Shown here: positions 56,433 through 64,000 of the stretch, piece by piece
How the letters are laid out: the number at the start of each line of letters is the position of its first letter
Position numbering within the stretch: position 1 is the first letter of the stretch
Source: Acanthosepion pharaonis
Lineage: Eukaryota > Mollusca > Cephalopoda > Sepiida > Sepiidae
Assembly: GCA_903632075.3 (NCBI GenBank)
Contig: CAHIKZ030002090.1
Span: forward strand, 456,001 to 520,000
Direction: 5' to 3'
Length of the DNA: 64,000 nt
Translations under genes and position numbers: made by a program
Notes under the pieces: generated by a model
What the model saw: the letters and a program-made list of their open reading frames with translations, nothing else
Database searches by the model: none
What the model was told of the DNA's origin: nothing

Positions 56433-56437
<5 letters not shown>
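55356..56437. other. No recognised gene
   Basis: AT-rich to moderate. No bounded repeat or coding segment recognised. Confidence 0.45.

Positions 56438-56474
<37 letters not shown>
56438..56474. repeat. (TA)n microsatellite
   Basis: TA tract of about 37 bp. Confidence 0.95.
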
Positions 56475-56477
<3 letters not shown>

Positions 56478-56702
56478 AGCCGAACAATAGTTGAAATATA
56501 GAATTATAATGGTAGATCATAGAAAGACTAGAAGGTTTCTGAATTTACCACCCATTCTGTCTAATAGATAAAAAATGATAATATTGAAAGTAATTAAAAT
56601 AAAATTATATTTATGAAGGATGTTGTAAATAAACTTAAATTATAATTTTTTTTAGTCATTTAAGCAACGCAATAAAGTCATCAAGACAAGGGTTCCCGAG
56701 TT

Positions 56703-56940
56703 TTAGAGAATGTGAGAAAAATATACTATTAAGGAGAGAAGACATAAAAGAAAAAGAACAGAAAAGCATTTAAATTTTTGAAGATCGAAGTTGACAGAAT
56801 GCAAGAAACCAGAAGAGAGTTCCACAATCAAGAAGTAGAAGAAACTCTTAGCATATAAGTTAATGTTACATGTAGCCATTTCAACTGCAAAATGAGACCG
56901 TACCGCCAATCTAGTACTGCGCTGAAATTCAAAGTCTAGG
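56703..56940 (-). pseudogene. Jockey/CR1-like LINE fragment (left half of inverted pair)
   Basis: The minus strand reads RSHFAVEMATCNINLYAKSF, FYFLIVELSSGFLHSVNFD, LQKFKCF. This is the RSHxFTVELxRC ... NSFFPRTxxLWNSLP ... VNFxLQKFK block. It meets the + strand copy at about 56938 in a palindromic joint. Confidence 0.65.
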
Positions 56941-57130
56941 TACCATGGACTTTATGAATTTAAGCTCAGTACTAGATAAGGTGGGGGACAAGAGCTCGTT
57001 ATTTTGCAGCTGAAATGACTAGATGTAACCATAAGTTCTATGCTACCAATTTCTTCTCTCGCGCTTCGAGCTTCTGGAAGTCTTCAGATTATGGAGTTCT
57101 TTCATTTTATTGCTTTTCTTGTTGACACAA
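56935..57130 (+). pseudogene. Jockey/CR1-like LINE fragment (right half of inverted pair)
   Basis: CTTTATGAATTTAAGCTCAG, TACTAGATAAGG, AGCTGAAATGACTAGATG, TTCTATGCTACCAATTTC, TTCTCTCGCGCTTCGAGC parallel 32650-32765 at nucleotide level. Stops in all frames. The joint with the minus copy is AAGTCTAGGTACCATGGACTT. Confidence 0.6.
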
Positions 57131-57627
57131 AGTTTCGGACAGTCAATTCTGCAGACTTAAAATCCTTATAAAATCCTTATGGAGAAGGTGGTATTTATAA
57201 TTCCATATAGTGATGAGCGTTTCGTTTAGATTCTTTGCTTAAAAAAAGAAAAAAAGTTCTTGCTATTCTAAATCTGGTATAGATGATTCAGGAATTTCAT
57301 TTTCCTATGTAAACAAACACCAAAGAGAAGTCATTAAAAGACTGTTGCAATCCACATGACTTAATCGTAAAACTAAAATATTTTATATTTTAAAAGGGAA
57401 AATTTCATGCACTCAGAGATCGATTTATCGGAAATCGTCCTGAAGAAAAAAAAAATGCTTTTCTGGCAGTATATCCATTTCTCATAAATCATAAATAATT
57501 TCCTAGTCCTTTTTCGCTTGTATTCAATCAATACCAGTATATTGTAATTAAAAACAGACCTTCATTTCCATTAGCAAACAATGTATTATTTGTCTAAAAA
57601 TTTCAAGATCTAATAGATTGTTAGATA
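57131..57627. other. No recognised gene
   Basis: AT-rich spacer. Confidence 0.5.
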
Positions 57628-57645
57628 TCTATAAAAGGCAGGATA

Positions 57646-57686
<41 letters not shown>

Positions 57687-57961
57687 CGAATACACGGCCG
57701 CAATTTTTGACGGATTTTCACCGAAATTTACATGCACAAAGTTAGCGGAGAAGGTCAAGACCGACTTTGCATTTCCCAGCTCCCATCGATAGTGGAAATA
57801 ATCGATTTTTTCATGCTTCTACGGCAGTTTTCATGTAGTTTGCGGCCATTTTGTACTGGCCAGAGTTAAAGCCAATAGCTGGCTGCCACGAATAGGCAGG
57901 ACGATTCTATTGGTCATCGTGAGAGCCAACAGCTGACTGACACGAATGTTAACTAGCATGC

Positions 57962-57992
<31 letters not shown>

Positions 57993-58402
57993 TTGCATTC
58001 GTCACAAGTGTGAAAAATTTAAATCTGCATGGCACTTTACTCCAATTGGCTAATTCGCTTGCTTAAACTCAACGTTGATTCCGATTCCACAGAACTGGGA
58101 TGACATTCTTTTTTTATTCGGTTTTTCCAGTTACGAGTTTTTTTGTTTTTTTTTAAAGCTGATCGTTTTGTGTTCGTTTTGTTTAGTTCTTTTTTCGTAA
58201 CAGATTTAATGTTTAGTATAGAGCTTAGAAAAAATTCGCAGTGTGAGATAGGCAAGAAGTAAGGCATGTAGCAACATCAACACGGCAAAGGGCACTCCTT
58301 TAAAGGCAAGGAAGGGCAAAAATATTTTTAAGTGATAGCGATTGCTGTAGGAGTCGTACGATTTTTGAATCAAGCACGGGCAACGCCGGGCCATGCTGCT
58401 AG
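57628..58402 (+). mobile_element. Non-autonomous Helitron-like element with internal (GT)n
   Basis: Starts A|TCTATAAAAGGCAGG at 57628 and ends GCACGGGCAACGCCGGGCC, ATGCTG, CTAG|T at 58402. The TC start, CTAG end with a GC-rich hairpin-prone segment just before it, and the A|T insertion site fit a Helitron. The GGGCAACGCCGGG...CTAGT 3' end is a type often seen in animal Helitrons. A (GT)n tract follows at 57652-57684, and an A-run at 57961-57989. No Rep/helicase coding in about 775 bp. Confidence 0.7.
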
Positions 58403-59249
58403 TTGCGAGATACGATTAATATATATATATATCCTTACATGATAACGATTTTAAGGCAAGCAGTCTTTCCAAGTGTTCAATATTACGATAAGAGAATTCC
58501 ATAATTCTTTAGAGAAGTCAATTATATCTCATATACAAAAAATATTTTTTGAACCGTTTACTATATCAACAATTTATTTATTTTTATTAAAACCATAAGG
58601 GTGGGTGGGTGTTAACTGAGGATATAAAAATATCTCACATAATATAACATCTTTAAGAAAATTTTAAAAATTGATGCCAAACATGTTTTTAGAGTAGATA
58701 ATGCAAATTCGTTAAGATAAATGTGTAGATAAATATTTGAACTACCCTCCCTTGATGAACGTATGAGAGAGAAAAAGATAGAATTATACCCATAGCGTTT
58801 TTGTATTGAAGCGGTCTCAAACAGACTTGCAACAATATTGAAAAAATTTAATCTATTCAGCAAATAACATTGAACCGAACAAGCATACTGATATTTTGGC
58901 GATGAACGGACTGTCTAGCGACAGCAAGCAAAATTATTAACGATAAAATTTGGAAATCCGAAGAAGGTTTGAAATAATACAAACCACAGAATATGACAAC
59001 TGTGAGATATTGAAAGGACTTGTCACTCCTGGTGTGAAGAGATACAAATAGAACGACTTATTGATGCCAGCTGGTGACTGGACAACTGACGGGTGATTTC
59101 AGTCACCTGTATATAAGAACCTTTAATAGTCTAATGTATAGCGTTTATCTATAAAATGGTATCATAGAATAAGAAAAAAACCCTGATAGAATGATCATAA
59201 GATATACCGACCGAGACATTGCAAACCTTTATGCGATGACGCTAACACA

Positions 59250-59251
<2 letters not shown>
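58403..59251. other. No recognised gene
   Basis: AT-rich sequence with no bounded feature. Confidence 0.5.

Positions 59252-59301
<50 letters not shown>
59252..59301. repeat. (TA)n microsatellite
   Basis: TA tract of about 50 bp. Confidence 0.96.
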
Positions 59302-59304
<3 letters not shown>

Positions 59305-59674
59305 CACGCGATAATATCTGGAAGATCTTGGTTATAAATTATGGGGGAGATGTAAAATAAAGTTCGTATGTGTTACTTTATTGGAAAAAGGGGTAGAGCT
59401 GTATCAGTTGGAGAGCGTGTCGCTTAGTGCTTGGCATCAACAGGAGAATGCTTACTATCTCTCTCAAAAGAAAAAAAATAAAAAGGCAAAACCCAATACA
59501 TTAGACACACAAGATGTATTGTGTTACAAGATGCGCGGACACATACACGCACACTGAATGCAAACGTAATTCCGATGGTATAAAACTTCGAAGACTTGGT
59601 TACAACCAGTGTTCCTAAATGTTGCGACAAATTGATGTTACACGAATAAATCGAAATGGGAACTGATATAAAAT
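59302..59674. other. No recognised gene
   Basis: AT-rich sequence; a CACACGCACAC patch near 59540. Confidence 0.5.
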
Positions 59675-60050
59675 GGTTTGGTTTGTTTTACGGCATATCA
59701 ACCTCAAGAGGTTATTTAATGCCGGCAATTTTTATTGCTGTTAATTTTTTTTTCAAAATGTATTTCTGCTACAGTGTAACCCGGATATAAGAGAGTTGTC
59801 GGGACCGGAGAAGTCTCTTATATCCGGGTTTGGTCTAATTTATATACACACAGGCTCTAATTTGGGACCAGAGAAAACCTCATATCCGGGTCACACTGTA
59901 TTAAAACCTATTTTTTTTTTCACTTTTCAGGGTTAACTATTTGCCCATAGCTGGGCCCCTAACAGGTGCTAACACCCCGGGAACACCAGCAATTAAGAGA
60001 TGGTTCCACGCTCCTCAAAACCGCCTGATCAGATGCCTTGCTGTTGGACG
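59675..60050 (+). repeat. Repeat T, copy 2, interrupted by a MITE
   Basis: GGTTTGGTTTGTTTTACGGC, CAACCTCAAGAGGTTATTTA, ATGCCGG on the left. GGGTTAACTATTTGCCCATA, GCTGGGCCCCTAACAGGTGC, TTAAGAGATGGTTCCACGC on the right. The MITE at 59772-59898 lies between. The copy at 54150-54600 has both sides but not the MITE. Confidence 0.65.
59772..59898. mobile_element. pogo/Tigger-like MITE (copy 2)
   Basis: TA|CAGTGTAACCCGG on the left and CCGGGTCACACTG|TA on the right: near-perfect inverted ends and a TA target duplication. The inside holds TTGTCGGGACCGG, TCTCTTATATCCGGGTTTGG and TTTGGGACCAGAGAAAA. Better preserved than 7809-7916. Cut-and-paste mobilisation would need a pogo-type transposase from elsewhere. 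Confidence 0.9.
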
Positions 60051-60459
60051 TAGTTTATCGTCTTACCTAGGACGGAATATAAAATAACGAAGCACACAAA
60101 CAGATATATAAGTGTGTGTGTGTTATTTTGTCGAAGATCCTGTTCGATATTTCTCGTTTTATAGATAGCTATTTTTTTTTTCTGTCGTGTGGAACTCTTC
60201 TGCAGTGGACTTAAGGTATTTGTGGACATATTTGGAAAATATGCAATTTTGTGCTTCTTACATGAGGTTGACTTTTTCATGGATCCAGAACAGAATTTTT
60301 TTTTCGATTTTTGCACGAAAGCAAGAGATCTCTATTTTTTTGGTTAAGTATCGTTTTGTTTCGACACTTTTCATCTCGACAAGTTGTAGGATGTGAATGT
60401 TTTAAGTCCTCCGCAGAAGAACTTGACGCCAGTGAAAGTATAGCTATATAATTTTATCA
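60051..60459. other. No recognised gene
   Basis: Contains a short GT run at 60113 and T-runs. No coding segment recognised. Confidence 0.5.
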
Positions 60460-60725
60460 TTTTAAACGTTATTTTTTAGTGGATACTCAAATACGAGTAG
60501 ACGCTCGGTTTATTTATTAAAAAATAAATATTTTCGTCTACCGGTCTGAATTTGAGAAATTCTATTATAGAAAAAAAAATATATATTATCTACTAAAAAT
60601 AACGTTTAAAATGATAAAAATCTGTTGGATTAATAAATAAATAAAAATCAATTACTTTAGAAATTGCTTTGTTTACGCTTGGATACGAAACAGCAGACTT
60701 GAAAATTTCTAGAGTCTATAACTAG
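60460..60725 (+). repeat. SINE-C body and tail, copy 1 of an adjacent pair
   Basis: ACTCAAATACGAGTAGACGC, then TTTTCGTCTACCGG (an inverted echo of GTAGACGAAAA), ACTAAAAATAACGTTTAAAA, TCTGTTGGATTAATAAATAA, GAAATTGCTTTGTTTACGC. The second half aligns with 30-170. Confidence 0.6.
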
Positions 60726-60764
60726 AATTTCTCTTCGATGTATTATTTAGCCTCGCTTGATCAG

Positions 60765-61049
60765 CAGAAGTTCGCAGCTCCAGTCGATTAGAGTACGTCG
60801 GATCTAACAACGGTTCTTTCTGCCCAGGGATCGGAGAGCATACTCGAATCCTGCTGGAGAGTGTATATTTCTCGAATATTCAGGTAGACGAAAATAAATA
60901 TACTGTTTAATAAATAAGCGTCCCGTTTATTTATTAAATATAAATATTTATACATTTGTTTACTGAAATATATGTATGCAATAAAAATAAAGTTTAAAGA
61001 GACAAAATCTGTCGGATTAATAAATAAAAATATATATATATATATATAT
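60765..61049 (+). repeat. SINE-C with decayed head, ending in (TA)n
   Basis: CAGTCGATTAGAGTACG (A-box-like) and ATACTCGAATCCTGCTGG (B-box-like), then TTTCTCGAATATTCAGGTAG, AATAAGCGTCCCGTTTATTT, AAAGTTTAAAGAGACAAAAT, CTGTCGGATTAATAAATAAA and a TA tract at 61028-61049. Confidence 0.6.
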
Positions 61050-61794
61050 CTCACACCATGTATAGATGAGACGAACTGGTCATAAAGTTTAGCATAATCT
61101 TGTAAAGTTAGATGTCATGGAATATGTAAAGCAAAATGAAATCCTTTCTTCCCGCGTCTGTACATAAGTATACGGTTATAATTGGGTGATTTGGGTGGGC
61201 GTTATATACAAAGACAAAAAATGATGGTGGGAGAGGCTCGAACTGCCGAGTAATTTTAGAAGCTGTCAAATGTTCTTCTAGTGGCCCCCATTATGATAAC
61301 TTAGAGGACTTTCTGCTCATCTGGATTTGAAAAAAAAGGTCAGAGAGACTATAAAACTTTCTGAGAGATGGAATTAACTAAAACTCTTAGAGAAAATAAA
61401 TCTGTTGGAGCTGAAGATATTTAGGAAATTATGTTTGCGGAGACTGACTTGGAAATAGACTTCATTTTTTGGTTTGCAAAAATACCATGTCAGGAAAACA
61501 GGCGATAAAAAATAAAAAATATCTACATCACTAATATGAATCAATTTTTTTTTTCATTATAAGAAATAAAAGTCCTAAAAAACAAACTACTAAAAGTCTT
61601 CTAATTCAAACAAACCCAGATTGGTCAGAATTTCTACACAGGAGTGAATAAAAAGGATCTTGAATAGGGACAAATATTGTTTACAATTCTTGCAATCATG
61701 TAGAAGCTATCCCAGAATGCTAGTCGAGAAATGGATGTTTTCTAAGTGTGTTAAAATTTTATTAGTCTGAGTTACTGGGATTCGGAGTAAACCC
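61050..61794. other. No recognised gene
   Basis: AT-rich sequence; no bounded feature. Confidence 0.5.
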
Positions 61795-61965
61795 AATATT
61801 TAATCTATAGATTAAATAAAGGATTCAGTTCAAAATTCCCTGTAGGTTAGCTAGATCCATATACATTTGATGAAGGCGGGCGGTTGTTACAGTGACCGAA
61901 ACGCCGTGATAACGACAATAAATATGAGGACAATAGTCCTAATATTAATTCGGAAGATAATCAAA
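61795..61965 (+). repeat. SINE-H, 5'-truncated copy
   Basis: CTATAGATTAAATAAAGGAT, TCAGTTCAAAATTCCCTG, then TTGATGAAGGCGGGCGG ... AGTGACCGAAACGCCG (core 61867-61902), CGACAATAAATATGAGGACA, ATAGTCCTAAT. The first core box has T for the initial C. GAAAC is intact. Confidence 0.75.
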
Positions 61966-62459
61966 ATTTTACCTTTAAAACGAAAGAAGACTCAGACATT
62001 TATTATTAAAAAATATTTGGCTATTTTATCCTATCAAACTTTTTGCTACTTGACGTGGAGTGGTCGTAAATAGATACACATATTTAAAATCAAACCAATT
62101 TATCAACTAGAATGATAATAACTAAAGGCAATGATAATAGAGCAAAACATTGGAAGATTACCAGGACCTCACATAGGAATTGGGAAGACGGTAGAAGATG
62201 ACGATTCGTTGCTTTTATCAATATTAAATCACTTCTAGGCAGATTATAAAGCATGGTGAATAATGCCTAGAGTAAAAGGCATTTCTTAATGAATGGAAGC
62301 AGATCAGAGTCGATTGGTCAGACTAAAAACATGAGTTTTTAACAGCCATTTTGTCTGTAAAGACAAGCTTATTTTCTTTATATTATTCCACGTTAACCAT
62401 AAAATTTACTCCTCGAAATCTTCAACAATATAAATTTTGAAATGGTAAAGAGTAGGGAC

Positions 62460-62499
<40 letters not shown>

Positions 62500-62783
62500 G
62501 CAACCTTTCTTTCAAACATGGAGAGTTGATTATGACGGACAAGGAAAATTTGATTTTTTTTCCCTTAGTATTCTTAATTTCTTTTGTTGGGATCAGTGTA
62601 AAAATTTTAATGTCTATTGTCCCAAGCGCTTTCAGCCACTTCTTTAGCTATTTTTAATGGTTCTTTTGTTAATTATTAATTTCTTTTCATGGTAGTCTTT
62701 TAGGATGCAATTGTGTGATGCCTATAGCATTAGCGTTTATTCCGAGCTCCTCGAAATGAACGAGGTTGGAATTGAGTCCGGAG

Positions 62784-62849
<66 letters not shown>

Positions 62850-63459
62850 CGCGCGTGTGTGCACAAGAATCGTAATCGCTGCAGCGAATTAACAAAGGAA
62901 AAAAACTGTTCCAGATAAATGGGTTTATTTAGTCCTTTGAGATCTGTATTTTACAGTATTAATTGCTATTCTCCTAACTAAATAAATTCGCAAGAGGGCC
63001 TCTTAAACAACTTACCATAAAATATGGTTCTTTATATTGTGTTATCACAGATTTTCAAATAAAATGTTGGTAATAGTGTAATGTTTACACTAACTGCGCT
63101 CGTAACATTTAATGGGCATCAATTAAGGATGATTGATATTAAATGGTATTCAACTTTTGGATAAAGTTGGATGTGGACGTCTCACCATAACACATTAGAT
63201 CGTCGGAGTGCTATGCAGATTAATTAATCTTCGTGGCATTTCTCAAGTCGATGAGGCTTATTTGCCGGTGTCCATATCCTCTTTAAGTAACGTGATCGAT
63301 TGTATTAGGATATATCATATTAGAAGCAACTTGGATGAACATCAAAGAGTGCCTTAACAAGGTTAAAGAGCGTCAATTTCTCAACAGTTACGCTAGAGTT
63401 TGGAGAAAACTTCACATTGGTACCAATTCGCCAGTCATATTCTCGGTGTTGTAAATCGT
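61966..63459. other. No recognised gene; microsatellites at 62464-62496 and 62788-62860
   Basis: A (TA)n tract of about 33 bp, then a (TA)n(GT)n(GC)n compound tract of about 70 bp. AT-rich otherwise. Confidence 0.5.
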
Positions 63460-63555
63460 TAGGCACAAGACAAAAATGGGCACCCAGTGAGGATCAAAGT
63501 TTCAGCTCAATAGTAATAGTCGTCCAAGCTATCTCACTAACAGTTGCCCCTCTTT
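63460..63555 (-). repeat. tRNA-derived SINE head
   Basis: Minus strand: AACTGTTAGTGAGATAGCTTGG (A-box-like) and AAACTTTGATCCTCACTGGG (B-box-like, GWTCRANNC with one change), then TGCCCATTTTTG. An A-run follows on the + strand at 63556. Related to 22850-22893 and 16650-16850. Confidence 0.5.
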
Positions 63556-63634
63556 AAAAAAAAAAAAAAAAAAAAAACACTCGATTACTAAAAATCACTT
63601 TATTATACAATTTATCATTTCACCCCAAGCAAGT

Positions 63635-63930
63635 CGATAACGCCACTAAGACGCAAGGGGGTCACTTAGAATGAAAGACAAAAGAACAAAAACCAGGGAA
63701 GCTTAAAATAACGATTGATGTTGCATTAAAATTTTTGTAGATTGCAGTTAATAGGAAAGCAAGAAGCTAGAAGAGATTTCCATAGGCAAGAATTGCGAGA
63801 GAAGAAACTATTAGAATAGAACTTACGGTTACATTTAGCAATTTAAACAGTATGAGAAAACTCGGTCTAGTACCGCTCTTAAATTCGTAAATTTTGTGTT
63901 TTAAAATTATTTCACTCATGGCTATAAAGC
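63635..63930 (-). pseudogene. Jockey/CR1-like LINE 3' end
   Basis: Minus strand: YEFKSGTRPS, then across a frameshift FYSNSFFSRNSCLWKSLLAS, INCNLQKF, NINRYF-like, ending near GTGACCCCCTTGCGTCTTAG. Same region as 32640-32880 and, at its end, 45590-45640. Decayed. Confidence 0.6.
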
Positions 63931-63934
63931 CACT

Positions 63935-64000
63935 AAAATGCAATGGGTTATTAAAGAGAAAAGATAGTAAAAAGAAAAATTTAACGGAGACATTCTTGAA
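63935..64000 (-). pseudogene. Second LINE 3' end, running off the window
   Basis: AAGCCACTAAAATGCAATGG, GTTATTAAAGAG repeats the start of 63635-63930 on the + strand (ACGCCACTAAGACGCAAGGG, GGTCACTTAGAATG). A second copy of the same 3' end in the same direction, cut by the window edge. Confidence 0.4.

Overview
The window looks like intergenic or intronic DNA from an AT-rich animal genome, most likely an invertebrate. The reasons are a dense load of long (TA)n and compound (CA)n(TA)n(GT)n microsatellites, many tRNA-derived SINE fragments with pol III A and B boxes, decayed non-LTR retrotransposon 3' ends, a dead mariner transposase, pogo/Tigger-like MITEs, two Helitron-like elements and a 5S rRNA-like sequence. 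There is no operon structure and no long open frame. I cannot name the species; a mollusc or chelicerate would fit, but nothing in the sequence decides it. No intact protein-coding gene can be supported. All long open frames are microsatellite, poly(A/T) or minisatellite artefacts, or fragments of transposon proteins. Two small places (about 15.9-16.4 kb and 45.9-46.2 kb, minus strand) look somewhat exon-like but match nothing I recognise.

Layout. 0-8 kb: AT-rich sequence with SINE tails, a LINE fragment and a MITE sitting between two (TA)n tracts. 8-17.5 kb: SINEs, a palindrome at 9.0 kb, a mariner remnant, hairpins, a GC-richer island near 16 kb and an RTE-like LINE end. 17.5-25 kb: microsatellites, a 450-bp inverted repeat (20.7-21.2 kb), another inverted repeat around a TA core, and an A/C-rich minisatellite. 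25-34 kb: a full SINE-H copy, a Helitron-like element, a SINE / 5S cluster, a hammerhead-ribozyme-like hairpin at 30.95 kb and a LINE fragment. 34-46.7 kb: two copies of a fold-back element, a fold-back element with long terminal inverted repeats inside a direct repeat, LINE ends and a cluster of three SINE-H copies in alternating orientation. 46.7-53.3 kb: mostly unannotatable AT-rich sequence. 53.3-64 kb: more SINE-H copies, head-to-head LINE fragments, a second Helitron-like element, a repeat with a nested MITE, SINE-C copies and LINE ends.

The most interesting signal is a motif shared by otherwise different repeat families: CTGANGA, a short helix, then GAAAC. This is the catalytic-core signature of hammerhead ribozymes. 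It occurs in the 3' part of a tRNA-headed SINE (called SINE-H here), in fold-back elements at 34.4 and 40.5 kb, in the inverted repeats at 9.0 and 20.8 kb, and at 30.96 kb, where helices I, II and III can all be drawn. In several places the units lie as inverted pairs. Most copies carry one extra nucleotide between the CTGANGA box and helix II, so activity is not assured. Hammerhead motifs are known from Penelope-like elements, metazoan retrozymes and the Schistosoma Sm-alpha SINE. The new point would be their spread across several families in one locus.
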